The position numbers were made by a program, and so were the translations under genes. A stretch of DNA of 64,000 bases from Rebecca billardiae RCC1528 (lineage: Eukaryota > Haptophyta), in the NCBI GenBank assembly GCA_965240325.2, contig OZ251244.1:1351379-1415378 (forward strand). The letters run 5' to 3'. This document shows positions 51,354 to 62,083 of the stretch, one piece after another (positions within the stretch are counted from its first letter, which is position 1; each line of letters opens with the position of its first letter). The notes under the pieces are model-generated. The model was not told the DNA's origin. It was given only the letters and a program-made list of their open reading frames with translations, and did not search any database.

Positions 51354-53342
51354 TCAGACCAGGGGCAGCACCCGACTCCCTCCGCCGCCACCGCCCTCCG
51401 CCCCCGCGTCCGCATCCGCCTCCTCTCCGCCATCGCGCGCGTCGTAGAAGCATGGATGCTGCTGCTCGTCGCCTGCGGCGGCGCTGGGGTCGCACGCTGA
51501 TGGCGACGGCGGCGCGTCGGCGCACGGCGGCGGCGGGCGGCGCCAGCCGCGCTCCGCCGCCCAGGCCGCGACCGTCGGCTGGCGCGTGACGCCGAGCGCG
51601 TCCCACTCGGGCGGCAGCGCGCCGCTGAAGAAGGCGCACGCGGCGGCGCGGCTGACGGCGAGGATGGTCGCGGCCGAGAGCGCGCCGATCGCCGCGCGGA
51701 ACGGGAAGAGCTGCCGCCCCGCGTGCGGCGCGAGCCCGCCCTCGCAGTAGCCGGGCCAGCGCAGCGCGGACGGCACGCCGAGCAGCGGCTCGCCCGACGC
51801 GACGCGCAGCGCGAGCGTCGCCGCCTGCGCCGCGCCCACGCCGTACGCGTTCGTCGCGCGGTCGTGCAGCACGCACAGCAGCGGCGGCAGCACGAACACG
51901 AGCGCGAGGTCGTCAAAGACGTACACGAGCTGCACGACCGCGGACGCGCCGAGCGCGAGCCAGAGGCCGAGCCCGGCGACGCACGCCATGGTGAGGCGCG
52001 CGGCGACGCCGAGCGCGAGGCGGAGGAAGGCGCGCGAGCGCTCGTCCAGCGCGTCCGCCGCGCCGCCGTCGCGCGCCCACCCGCCGCCCACCCACAGCCA
52101 GTTCCACACGACGAGCGACGTGGCGGCGAGCACGGCCGAGTCGATGGACGACATCATCGCCGCGCACACGGCGCACAGCCCGCACAGCCCGACCCACGGC
52201 GGCACGAGGAGGCGCACGACGCACGGCGCGCGCAGCTCGGCCGACGCGGCGCAGCGCGCCGCGAGGTCGGGCGCGTCGCCGCCCCCGCCGCCGCCGCCGC
52301 CGAGCGCGCCCCAGTCCGCCTGCGCGCCGATCGCGCCGAGCGCGACGCACAGCGCGCCCACCGCCGCGTGCAGCGCGGCCGCGCCGAGCGACATGGCGCG
52401 CGCGGCGCGCACGTCGCGCGCGGCGAGGACGCGCTGCGCGTACACCTGCTGCGAGCACATCCCGCCGAGGCACGTGAGCGCGAGGTCGAGCCACTGCCCG
52501 CGCAGGTCGAGCGGCGCGCCCGGCGCGCCGCCGCACCACGCGCCGCCGCGCGGCGGCGGCACCGCCGCGACCGCCGCGCGCCACGAGGCGAGGTAGGGCG
52601 CGGCCGGGTCGAGGAGCGGCGCGACGCGGCCCGAGGCGAGCGCGTACGGCACGACGAGCCCGATCCCCGCCACGTACAGCCCGAGCTGCAGCACGTCCGT
52701 CGAGACCACCGCGCGCAGCCCGCCGACGAGCGTGTACCCGAGCGCGGCGAGCGCGGCCGCCGCCATCGCGGGCACGCGCTCGGCGCCGACCAGCACCTGC
52801 ACGGTGGCGCCGAGCGAGGAGAGGATGGCGGCGCACCACGCGACCTTGGCGAGCAGCAGCGGCAGCACGTGCAGCCCGCCGAGCACGCGGCCGCACCGCG
52901 ACTGCAGCGGGTCGACGATCGTCGTGCAGCCGGCGGCGCGCAGCCGCGGCGCGACCGCGAGCCCGCCCAGCAGCAGCGAGCCCGGCCAGAAGGCGACGCC
53001 GACGGCCCAGAGCAGCCCGGCGCCGGAGAGGGTCTCGGCGGTGCCGAGGATCATCCCGGCCGACGTGTACGACGCGGCGATCGAGCACGCGCCCACCGCC
53101 GGGTGCAGCGCGCGCGCGGCGAGGAAGAAGGCCGAGGGCGAGCCGCCCTCAAACAGCCGCGACGAGTGGCCGAAGAAGAGGCCGACGCCGAGCATCGCGA
53201 CGACGACGATGAGGAAGAAGAGCGTCGCCGCCTGCTCCGCCTCCAGCGCCGCGAGCGGCAGCGTCGTCAGCCGCAGCGAGCCCGCCAGCCCGCCGCGGTG
53301 GTCACCGCCCGCGTCGCGGTAGTACGGCAGCGGCTCCGCCAT
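51354..53342 (-). CDS. Sodium:solute symporter (SSS/SLC5 family)
   Basis: 662 residues. N-terminal MAEPLPYYRDAGG is followed by 12-13 helices. Family features: the unwound first core helix ACSIAASYTSAGMILGTAE, GYTLVGGLRAVVSTDVLQ, CLGGMCSQQVYAQRVLAARD, and MMSSIDSAVLAATS. These fit the SLC5 fold, closest in feel to the choline/proline branch (SLC5A7-like), though the substrate is uncertain. The C-terminal 110 residues are hydrophilic. Start at 53342 fits the 105-bp gap to the neighbour; a Met at 53387 is possible. Function: Na+-driven uptake across the plasma membrane. Confidence 0.87.
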   Translation of the reverse strand: MAEPLPYYRDAGGDHRGGLAGSLRLTTLPLAALEAEQAATLFFLIVVVAMLGVGLFFGHSSRLFEGGSPSAFFLAARALHPAVGACSIAASYTSAGMILGTAETLSGAGLLWAVGVAFWPGSLLLGGLAVAPRLRAAGCTTIVDPLQSRCGRVLGGLHVLPLLLAKVAWCAAILSSLGATVQVLVGAERVPAMAAAALAALGYTLVGGLRAVVSTDVLQLGLYVAGIGLVVPYALASGRVAPLLDPAAPYLASWRAAVAAVPPPRGGAWCGGAPGAPLDLRGQWLDLALTCLGGMCSQQVYAQRVLAARDVRAARAMSLGAAALHAAVGALCVALGAIGAQADWGALGGGGGGGGDAPDLAARCAASAELRAPCVVRLLVPPWVGLCGLCAVCAAMMSSIDSAVLAATSLVVWNWLWVGGGWARDGGAADALDERSRAFLRLALGVAARLTMACVAGLGLWLALGASAVVQLVYVFDDLALVFVLPPLLCVLHDRATNAYGVGAAQAATLALRVASGEPLLGVPSALRWPGYCEGGLAPHAGRQLFPFRAAIGALSAATILAVSRAAACAFFSGALPPEWDALGVTRQPTVAAWAAERGWRRPPPPCADAPPSPSACDPSAAAGDEQQHPCFYDARDGGEEADADAGAEGGGGGGSRVLPLV

Positions 53343-53447
53343 GGCCGCCGCTTGCCCGTTGGCGAGGGGGGGGGAAAAGCGCGTCATCGTCACGTCCTTG
53401 AAGCCATCCGGCCGCACGTCATCATCACCTCCTCGCCCCGCGCACGC
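53343..53447. promoter_or_regulatory. Very short divergent promoter region, SSS / XKR
   Basis: 105 bp between two ATGs, the tightest head-to-head pair in the window. Confidence 0.45.
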
Positions 53448-55067
53448 ATGGCCCTCGGCACCTCGCGCATCTCGGCTGCACGCGCGGCCCCGCTGCTCGC
53501 GCTCGCGCTCGCGTGCGTGCCCGCGCCCCTCCTCGCCCTGCCGCTCGGCGATGCGGCGGCTGCGCGCTCGGCGCACACGCGTCACGTGCGAGCGCGCGCC
53601 CTGCTCGCGGCGGCCGCGGCTGACGAGCTGCACGACGGCACGGCCGCGGCGGCGTGCGACGGCGGCGCGTGCGAGACGAACGCGACGGCCGCCTCCACGC
53701 CCCAAGACGACGCGAAGTCCTCCGACAACTCCACCGAGCACGCGGCCGCGCCTGCCCCGCCGACGCCGCCCAATCGCACGGCGCGCGAGCCGAGCGCCCC
53801 CGCGGCTGCAGACGAGACGCTGCCGACGGAGGGCGATGCTGGCGAGCCCGAGGCGCACGACGAGCGGCTGGAGACGGCGCTGTGCCTCCAGCGCATCGGC
53901 TGGGAGGACGAGCACTTCCTCCGCTCGCCCGAGACGGTGCTCGAGAAGCTCGGCCTTGCGGCGGTGGTGCTCCTGGCCGCGGCGGGCACCATGGCCATGG
54001 GCTGGCTGGTGATGCGGGCGTATCGCCGCGACGGCTGGGAGCCCTTCACGAAGGCGGCGATGATGCTCGGCGGCGCGCTGCTCGCAACCACCGACGGCGT
54101 GACGGACGTGCTGCTCGCGACCGAGTGGTACCGCTGCGGCCACCACGTCTGGGCGGCGATCGCGCTCGGCTGCGTCGGGCTGAACACGCTGGCGGCGCTC
54201 GTCTTCGGCGTGGTGATGGGCGCCATCCCTGGCGAGAACTCGAGCTGCAGCGAGCGCGCCGGGGCGGCCGTGACGAGCGTGCTGCAGCTCGGCGCCGTGC
54301 ACGCGGCGGTGGTGCGCGTGTGGCGCGGCGAGCACGTCGACCCATTTGAGGCTTCGGCTGTGCTCTACCTCAAGCTGCTTGAGGTGGCGCTCGAGGCTGC
54401 ACCGCAGGTGTTCGTGCAGGGGTACGTGCTGATGTGGCTGGGCGCGGAGCGCGCGTCGGCGCTGTCGTGGGTCTCGCTCGTCGTCTCCGTCGCGGGCATG
54501 AGCCTCGTGCTCGGTGGTGTTAACGCAGAGTGGATGCGCGACGCAAACTACCCCGGCGCGCGCGACGGCAGCGGGGGGGGCGGCGGCTGCGCGGTGTGGG
54601 CGGCGCGCGCGCTCGGTCCGCTGCCCGGCGTGGTGAGCCGCGCGCTGCCGATCGCGCTGTTCGGCTGTGCGCTCGGCAACTGGCTGGCGCTGCCGCTGCT
54701 CGGCGCGTTTGCCGTGCTCGTCGCCCTCGTGCGCTCCGCAATGAAGGAGGCAAGCGGGTGTGGGGCGTGGGGCGCTGCCGTGCTCGCCTCCTTCCTCTAT
54801 TACGCGGCCACGCCCCTCGTGTACCTGCAGGGCGCCTCCAGCGCGCGCGGCGAGGCGCGCATCGTCGCGTGGACGGCGGCAGTCGAGCTCGCGCTCGGCG
54901 CCGCCGCGCTCGGCGCGCCGTCGCCCTGGCGCGCCGCGCAGCCCACAGGCTTGCTGGTGGGCGCCGCGTGTCTGTTTGGCGTGTGCTGGCTGGGCCGGCT
55001 GGGCACAGCAGCTGTGCTGCTGCGTGCCAAGGCGGACCATAGGGGGGAGACGCTGGCGCTGCTCTGA
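53448..55067 (+). CDS. XK-related (XKR) membrane protein
   Basis: 539 residues. Signal peptide (ARAAPLLALALACVPAPLLAL), then a soluble Ala/Thr/Glu-rich lumenal region of about 130 residues. The XKR-type membrane domain follows: LLATTDGVTDVLLATEWY, GCVGLNTLAALVFGVVMG, VLQLGAVHAAVVRVW, and FEASAVLYLKLLEVALEAAP plus QVFVQGYVLM. This is the hallmark of the family (L-K-L-L-E-x-x-x-E-x-x-P-Q). About ten membrane helices in all. Animal XKR8 scrambles phospholipids; whether this one does is unknown. The lumenal region with signal peptide is unusual for the family. Confidence 0.8.
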   Translation: MALGTSRISAARAAPLLALALACVPAPLLALPLGDAAAARSAHTRHVRARALLAAAAADELHDGTAAAACDGGACETNATAASTPQDDAKSSDNSTEHAAAPAPPTPPNRTAREPSAPAAADETLPTEGDAGEPEAHDERLETALCLQRIGWEDEHFLRSPETVLEKLGLAAVVLLAAAGTMAMGWLVMRAYRRDGWEPFTKAAMMLGGALLATTDGVTDVLLATEWYRCGHHVWAAIALGCVGLNTLAALVFGVVMGAIPGENSSCSERAGAAVTSVLQLGAVHAAVVRVWRGEHVDPFEASAVLYLKLLEVALEAAPQVFVQGYVLMWLGAERASALSWVSLVVSVAGMSLVLGGVNAEWMRDANYPGARDGSGGGGGCAVWAARALGPLPGVVSRALPIALFGCALGNWLALPLLGAFAVLVALVRSAMKEASGCGAWGAAVLASFLYYAATPLVYLQGASSARGEARIVAWTAAVELALGAAALGAPSPWRAAQPTGLLVGAACLFGVCWLGRLGTAAVLLRAKADHRGETLALL

Positions 55068-58000
55068 TGAGCGCAGCAGCAGCAACCCTCAGCAGCAGCA
55101 AGCAATGTACACGGTGCGGCGACTCTTCGGACGCCGCCGAGTGTCCAGCGCGGGAGCAACGAACAGTAGCGCAGTACCGTCGTCGGGACGACCGTCACCG
55201 TGCGGGCCGCATCCGATAGCAGCGCAGACCATCCGATAGCAGCGCAGGGCGACGGGTTGGGCTGGCCGAAGCGGCGATGACGGGCTGCGCGTCTATCGAC
55301 GAGCCTTCAGGTTGTGTATAAGTCACTGTTGCACAGCCGATATGATGCAGCTTACTCGCGCGGTGGGGCCGTTGTGTGAGCCAGCGTCACGCTGCGCGCG
55401 CTCCGCTGCTGCACAAGGGCCGCAGTGGCCGCGCCACGAGTACGGCTGAGCGCCCGCCGACTGCCGAGTGCTGCTGCAGAGTATACTACTGCTGCCAGTC
55501 GGCCCGGACGCGCAAAGCTAGCCAGCGCCGGACGGAGGTGGGCATTGCGCCCCGGGAGCGCAGCAGCCGACCCAGCGCCTCGTCCTCGTCGAAGCTGCCC
55601 CCTCCCCGGCCCCCCATCTTGCCCTTCATCCAACCTGCGCCTGGTGCGCGTAGTGAGCTGCTCAACCGCTCTTGGCGCACTCAGCCGTCCCGCGTACGAT
55701 ACGCGCCCACTGCTGACTGCAGTGCAGCTGGTCGCGCCTCACGTCGAGAGAGCGGGCGCGCCTCACCGCGAGCGCGGGCACGTGGCGGTCGAGACGAGCA
55801 AACTCGAGCGCGATCATTTCGGGCCAGCGGCGGTGAGCAGCAGTCGCACAGACGCCGCCCTGTCCCACCGCGCCGGAAGGCACGACATCGCCACTTGCGT
55901 CTGGCAGGCCGCCCTCGTCCGGGCGCAGTCTTGGTGGGGCGGGTTGGGCGGATCAGCGACGACAGGCGTCTGCTGGCGAGGCTTCGCCGCATCATGCGCA
56001 TCATCTAGTCAAGCGCAGCCATCGCCCGCGTCCGCGCCTGCCGCCGCCATTTGTGGTCTCAGTTGCCGCGCACGGCGTGCCGACCACGTGGCAGCTGCTG
56101 GCCTCTGCCTTCCAGCGCTGGCGAGGCGCGATGAACCGCGGCGCAGCAAGCGGCGGTCAAGCCGAGCGCGAGGCGTGGAGCCCCGCGGGCTGCCCGTTTG
56201 AGGGCGCATGCGACGAGCCAGGCTCGGGCCGCGGTTGCGGCACCCAGGCTGCGTCCGGAGAAGTGCCGGCTCCGTCGAGCACGCGCTTCCGGGCCAGGCT
56301 GCTCGCCCATGCCGTGCTCCTCGGCTGGGATCGGCCATCCGCGCAGCACGCGGCGCCACGGCCGAGATCGAGACGCGGCGCCCCGCGGGATGCCCGCGCA
56401 GGCCCGCACTGGCTGGCGACGCTCCGCGATCGAGCCTTCGCGGCCGTGCCGACGCCGCGTCTGTGGCAGCGCGCCGCCGCCACCGGCTTCTCGGGGGGGG
56501 GCGCCCGCGCGCGCGATGGCGACGCGCGGGGTGGGCCAGCCGAGCGACAGCAGCGCATGCCGGTCGGCGGCGCGTGGCACGAGAGCGTTGCGGCCGCGTG
56601 GCTGGCGCCACGCACCGGCCCAGCCTGCCCCCGCCCCCGCGCCCCCATCTTCCACCTCGTCCGAGCTGACTCGGGTGCGCGCCATCACGGCCGCTAGCTG
56701 CCGGATGCCGCTGGTCGGTCGCGCGCGCGCCTCACGTCGAAGGAGCGGGCGGCGCGCCTTGCCGCGGCACGAGCGCATGGAGGCCAAGACGAGCACTTTC
56801 GAGCACGCCCACCGCGGGCCGGTCAGCGGTGGCGAGCAGCATCCGCGTAACCGCCTCCCTGCTCCACCTTGCAGGTCGCCCTCGCTGCATCTCCTGGCTC
56901 CTCGCTCGGCGGCGAGCTCGGGCGAAGTGCGCGGCGCGGCCGACGGCGGCAGTGCGTGCAATCGAGACGCGAGTGCATCCTCCCACCACGCGCGCTCGAC
57001 CGCCCGGTCGCGCGCGGCCGCGCGCGGCCGGCAGCGCGCGCTCGGCCGAGCGGCCAACACCGATTGACGGGAGGTGGCAGACGGTCGCGATGGCAGGCGC
57101 GTGGGGCGGTGCGAGGCGGTCGGGGCGCGCTGGGCACATGCTGCTCGTCGGCCCCTCTCGCGCGCCGCTGCCGCGCCGGCGTGCGCGCGCGCACCCGAGC
57201 GCACGACGGCCGCCGGGGCGTCCATCGCATGCGGCCGCCATCCTCGTCGCAGGCCGGCTTCCCCGAGCGAGATCGCCGCGTGAATGTGATCGCCCCTCCC
57301 CGCCTCCCGGTCTGAATTCGAGCATGCGATGGCGGCCCCGGTGCATGCCCGGGCGTGCCGGTGGCGTGCGCGGTGGCGGCGGCCCCGTCGCTCGCCGCGT
57401 GCGCGGCGCGGCAGGGGGCCTGCCAGGGCGCGGCACGCGCCGCCGCCGCAGCCGCCGCTCAGGGCCGCGCGCGCGGTCGCGCTCGGCTCCCGACAGCGCG
57501 CCGCGTGCGCCCGCACGCCGAGCGCGCGCCGCGCGCGCGCCGAGCGCGCGCCGAGCGAGGCGGCGCGAGCCGCGTGGGGGCAGAGCCTCCTTGCCGCCTC
57601 ACGCCGCGCGCGCGCTGGGCCGATGCGCTCGCGCCGCGTCCGCTCTCCATCGGCCCGCGCGGTGACTCTTGCTGCTGCCGCTGCGGCGGTCGCAGCCGCG
57701 CGATGTGCCGAGCAGCGCGTCGCGGCGCTTGGCGACGCGCTCGTCGCCACGCGCCTCTATGACGGGCGCGCCCCGCCGCGCGCAAACCGCACCCCACGAG
57801 GCCGCCGCGGCTGCACCGCGCTCGCTTCGAGCCGGCGCGCGCTGGACGCGAGCGTCTGCTGCTGCTACTGGCTGGTGTGTCCGTGGCCGCGCGCCGCGCC
57901 GAGCAGCGCATGGCGCCGGCCGATCGCGCGGCTCTCGTGCCGTGGTACGTTTGCGTCCACGTCCCGCCGCGCGAACCCCCGCTCCGCCGAGGCGCCAGCG

Positions 58001-58946
58001 GCCGCGCCGCGCTCGAGCCCAGCGCGCGGCGCGCGTGCCCGCCGAGGGCTGCTGCTGCGGGCGGCGGTTGCCGAGTGCTGCCCCGCGCGGGCCCGCGCGC
58101 CGGGCAGCTGCGGGCATGGAGCGCCACAGCCGTCCCAGCGCCCCGCCCTCGGTCAAAGCTACCCCCGGCCCGGCCCCCCATCTTGCTACTCGTCCGACCT
58201 GCGCCTGGTGCGCGCAGTGAGCGCCAGCCGCTGCGACGACCAGGCCCCTCACCGTGCGTGAGCGCCGGCTCTCGGCGCACTGCCGCCCTCCGGGTGCAGT
58301 CGGGTGTGTGTGTGTGGGATGGGTGGCGGATCGGCGACGACAGGCGTTTGCTGGCGAGCCTTGCCTGCGTCGTCCGCGTCCTCTAGCCAAGCCGCCATCG
58401 CCCGCGCCAGTGCCCTCGCCGCCATTTGTAGTCTCCACAGTGCAGAATCGGGATTTTCCATGACGTTCCGGTCGGTCCGCAGCCCGGAGTCGCTCAGATC
58501 GCCATCTGGGAGGGTTGCCAACCGGCCGCGCGCCTTCCGCCAACCTTCGCGAGCCGCGGGCGGAAGAGCTTGCCCCCAAAAGCAGCGCGCGCGCACGCGG
58601 CCAAGAACGGCGCGGGGGCGCGCGGGCCTGACTACGCGTTCGAGTGGGGTGCTGATCTCGTCCGCGCAGCGCGCGAGTTCTCCCTCGACACCGGATGGAT
58701 GGCCCGCTTTCGCCGTCACAGCAAGCACGGTGCGCGCCGCGCTGCTCGCTGGCGCGCCGCGCGCGAGTGCGACCGAGCCTGATGCCTCAGCAGACGTGGC
58801 AGGTGGCTCGCGCAGGGTGGGATTGTGTGCGGGTGCCGCTGGCGGTGCGTCTCACCCTCCTGAAATTGTGTGGGAGGCTGTGAAATTGCACGCGTACACT
58901 GAACTGCGTCTCGGCCCGCATGCGCTCGCATCGCCGCGCCGCGCAG
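55068..58946. other. Subtelomeric non-coding region with diverged repeats
   Basis: 3.9 kb without a supported gene. Repeat units at about 55560-56065 and 58125-58445 share blocks (GGCCCCCCATCTTG, CCTGCGCCTGGTGCGCG, GGCGGATCAGCGACGACAGG / GGCGGATCGGCGACGACAGG, CCGCCGCCATTTGT). A third partial unit lies at about 56635-56680. Overlapping 100-550 codon frames on both strands are Arg/Ala/Pro low complexity. Confidence 0.5.
58775..58899 (+). repeat. 125-bp dispersed repeat, copy 2
   Basis: 95% identical, gap-free, to the reverse complement of 31921-32045, begins GAGCCTGATGCCTCAG. It lies just before the predicted acceptor at 58946 of the hypothetical ORF. Confidence 0.8.
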
Positions 58947-59731
58947 GCTCAGACTGGAGCAAGGACTACAAGCGCCGGCCGCGGCGGAAGGCGGCGGGCA
59001 AGGCGCGCGGGGGCAAGCGCGGCCGGCCGCGCCTGCCGCCGCCGCCAGCCCACAAGGTTCTCGCGCTGATCAACGTGGATTTGCACATCTCGGGTCTGCG
59101 CAGGCGAATCTGGACCGCCCTTCAGCAGGTGCGTTTCAAGGCCTGCCGTGGCTTCGTTCGGGGGGTTTGGGACCCGTACGATTTCCCGGTGTTCGCGCAC
59201 ATGGTGGAGGCTCTGCTGGGCAAGCGCCCGCAGGCTTTGATCGACGACCGAGCGGAGGAGGCCTCCGACCTGCACTCGGCGGTGCGCGACGTCTTCACGA
59301 TCGATCTGACGGACCCGAAGGTGCTCGAGAGCGTCTGTGGCTTCCACACGTCGATCCCGCGCACAAAGACGGCGGTGGGGAACGCGCGCCGCACGCCGAT
59401 GGGCAACTACAACGTGCTCGTGCGCCTGCGCCTCACTCACACGAGGAAGCGCCGGCCGACGACCATCGGGCGGAGGGAGTGGCTGCAATGGGAGGCGTGG
59501 GCCGCGACGCTGCACACCGACGGCCGCATCTCGATGCCGACGGGCCTGGAGAAGGAGCTGCGCGCGAAGCAGCTGCGGCGGCTGAAGGAGCGGCTGCGAA
59601 CGATTCCGTACCAGGCGGGGCAGCGGGGCCAGCAGTACGACTCTCGCTTGGACGCCATCTGCCAGACCATCCTTCGGCAGGACCGGCAGGCGCGGCTGCA
59701 GCAGTCGGCGAGCGGCCCGGCCGAGATGTGA
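58947..59731 (+). CDS. Hypothetical protein, conserved-looking, start unresolved
   Basis: From a plausible acceptor (CGCCGCGCCGCGCAG) the frame gives about 260 residues to TGA 59729. It begins with a basic stretch (SDWSKDYKRRPRRKAAGKAR) and then a balanced globular region: HKVLALINVDLHISGLRRRI, LLGKRPQALIDDRAEEASDL, CGFHTSIPRTKTAVGNARR, NYNVLVRLRLTH, ending in a Lys/Arg-rich helix. No family recognised; the basic start could bind nucleic acid. The same frame is open upstream to 58304; another frame (58570-58782) encodes KNGAGARGPDYAFEWGADLV, related to a degenerate copy on the opposite strand at 32030-32240. A multi-exon gene whose 5' part was duplicated at 32 kb is therefore likely. Confidence 0.45.
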
Positions 59732-59739
59732 GCGCGCGC

Positions 59740-60840
59740 GGCGCGGGCGCGGGTGCCCAGCTGGGCGCGGGCCGGGTGGACGCAGCCGCGGGTACGTCGC
59801 CGCGACGCGCGCGGCGCGCGCGCACCGGCGCGTCTTCGCGCGCGCTCACGCGCCCCATCGCCCGCGCGAGCCCGAGCCCGCCCGCGCTCACCGCCGCCCG
59901 CCGCCCCCGCGCCGCGCGCCACCCCCGCGCCGCGGCCGCACGCTCTCGCGCAGGCGCGCTCAGCGCGCTCGGCGCGAGCGCGGGTGCCCAGCTGGGCGCG
60001 GTCGGGGTGGACGCAGCCGCGGGTACGTCGGCGCGACGCGCGCGGCGCGCGCGCGCAGGCGCGTCTTCGCGCGCGCCCGCGCGCCCCGTCGCCCGCCCGC
60101 GCCCGCGCCCGCCCGCGCTCACCGCCGCGCGCCGCCCCCGCGCCGCGGTCGCGCGCGCTCGCGCGCAGGCGCGCTCAGCGCGCGCGGCGCGAGCGCGGGC
60201 GCCCAGCCGGGCGCGGGCCGGGTGGACTCAGCCGCGGGTACGTCGACGCGCCGCGCGCGCCACGCGCGCGCCGCCGCGCGCGCGCAGGCGCGTCTTCGCG
60301 CGCGCCCGCGCGCCCCGTCGCCCGCCCGCGCCCGCGCCCGCCCGCGCTCACCGCCGCGCGCCGCCCCCGCGCCGCGGTCGCGCGCGCTCGCGCGCAGGCG
60401 CGCTCAGCGCGCGCGGCGCGAGCGCAGGCGCCCAGCCGGGCGCGGGCCGGGTGGACGCAGCCGCGGGTACGTCGACGCGCGCGGCGCGCGCGCGCGGGCT
60501 CGTCCTCGCGCACGCCCACGCGCCCCGCCGCCCGCGCCCGCCCGCGCTCACCGCCGCCCGCCGCTCCGGCGTTGCGCGCCGCGCTACACGCCGCGCCTGC
60601 GCGACGGCGGCAGGTGCGCCGAGCGCACGCGACGCGAGCGCGGGCGCTCAGGTGGGCGTAGGTGGGATGGACGCAGCCGCGGGTACGTCGGCGCGACGCG
60701 CGCGGCGCGCACGCGCCGGCGCGTCTTCGCGCGCGCCCGCGCGCCCCGTCGCCCGCCCGCGCCCGCGCCCGCCCACGCTCACCGCCGCGCGCCGCGCGCC
60801 GCCCCCGCGCTGCGCAGCGGCCGCGCGTGCTCGCGCGCAG
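59740..60840. repeat. Five-copy tandem satellite, unit about 210-235 bp
   Basis: The marker GACGCAGCCGCGGGTACGTC recurs near 59778, 60010, 60223 (GACTCAG variant), 60453 and 60669. Units differ by small insertions that are not multiples of three, so reading frames do not persist and the block is probably not coding. Confidence 0.75.
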
Positions 60841-60902
60841 GCGTGAGCGCCGGTGCTGGGTCGTCGGGCTTGCCCGACGACCCCGGTGCGCGTGCGACAG
60901 GG

Positions 60903-61918
60903 CACGGCTCGTCCAAGAGGCGGTGGCGGCGGCAAACCCCTGGCTTCAACACGCGGTCGAAGCGGGCAAGATCGATCCGCGCCGCCAAGGCAAAGGCATC
61001 ACACGAACAGCAGTCTGACACAGACGACTGCGCGCCCGACGAGCCGCCACCCGGCGATGCTGCCGTCAACCCGGCGCAGCCGATCGAGGTGGACGCAGAC
61101 GGGCCGGCGTCGCCGCCAGCCATGCCGGCCCCGCCAACCCCGCCCACGGTGCCGGCCGCTGCCGCCGCCGCCGCCGTCGCCTCCCCGCCGTCGTCGCCGC
61201 CGCCGTTCGCCTCCCCGCTGCCGGCGGTCACGCGCTCTCGCGCCGCGCTCGGCCACCACGACGAGAATTACGAGCCGCCGCTGCCGCGCGACCTGGGCAT
61301 GACCACCGCCGAGTACAACGACAAGCTGGTGCTCGAGCTGAAGAAGCAGCGCCACGTGGTGGCCGACTTGCACGACAAGCTCGTCGCTCTGCAGGCGCTC
61401 GTCGACGTCGGCACGCCCGACACGCTCAACACCACCGTGGAGACGTACCAGACGGCCTTGCACCGCGCTGCCGAGCTCGAGGCGACGATGGAGCTGCGCG
61501 ACCGGCTGATCGAGGAGCTGCGGAAGGAGGCGGCGGTGTCGGAGCAGGAGAAGATGGACTTGCTGGGCCGCGTGTCCCTCCTGGACGAGGACGTGCGCCG
61601 TCTCGAGTCGACCGTCCACTCGCTGGTCCCAAAGCTGGCTTTGGTCGAGGCCGAGCTCACCGAGGTGATGGCCGAGGTGAGTTTGACGAGGACGCGCGAC
61701 GACAAGATGCTGGCCAAGGTGGCGACGCTCGAGAGGAAGTTGAAGGACGCGCAGGGGGAGTGCAGGCGGGCATCTGACCGAGCTCGGAAGGCGCAAGCTC
61801 GTCGCGCCGGCCAGACCGAGCAGGTCGCGGCCAATCACGCCATCGACCCGTCGGCCAACCCGCTCCGCGTGATCGGCGGGCAGCACTCGCAGCATCCGCG
61901 CGCCGTGCGGCAGCGCGG
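60903..61918 (+). CDS. Coiled-coil protein, both ends unresolved, truncated near telomere
   Basis: From a candidate acceptor (GTGCGACAG at 60902) the frame gives about 335 residues: a basic and polar start (SSKRRWRRQTPGFNTRSKRA), an acidic and Pro/Ala linker, MTTAEYNDKLVLELKKQRHV, then about 190 residues of heptads (ELRDRLIEELRKEAAVSEQE, SLLDEDVRRLESTVHSLVPK, KMLAKVATLERKLKDAQGEC) indicating a long coiled coil. The high-GC coding style ends abruptly at 61918, and the frame then runs on into AT-rich sequence and the telomere with no stop until 62424. This suggests the 3' end was lost when the chromosome end formed. No family assigned. Confidence 0.5.
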
Positions 61919-61932
61919 CTTAGAAGTATGTT

Positions 61933-62043
61933 TTCTCGAGATTGACCGAGCCAAATTCTCTCAAAATTGGAGGGCCCTTAGCCCTTCCCATTTCCATGGC
62001 AGAGCCCAAGTCTCGTTGAAATCAGTTCGGTCAATCTCGAGAA
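61933..62043. repeat. 17-bp perfect inverted repeat beside the telomere
   Basis: TTCTCGAGATTGACCGA at 61933-61949 and its exact complement at 62027-62043 enclose 77 bp that are AT-richer than the surroundings. Confidence 0.85.
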
Positions 62044-62083
62044 ATTCTCATTTTAGTACTGGCGACCCTAACCACCACCCTAA

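Noticed and set aside
51723-55067. 1,114-codon plus-strand ORF as one protein
   Set aside because: The first 575 codons are antisense to the SSS transporter; only the part from the Met at 53448 has signal peptide and XKR motifs.
59727-60902. Splice joining the hypothetical ORF at 58.9 kb to the coiled-coil ORF
   Set aside because: The attractive donor GTGAGC at 59727 is phase 2 but all acceptors seen before the coiled coil need phase 1, so the join breaks the frame.
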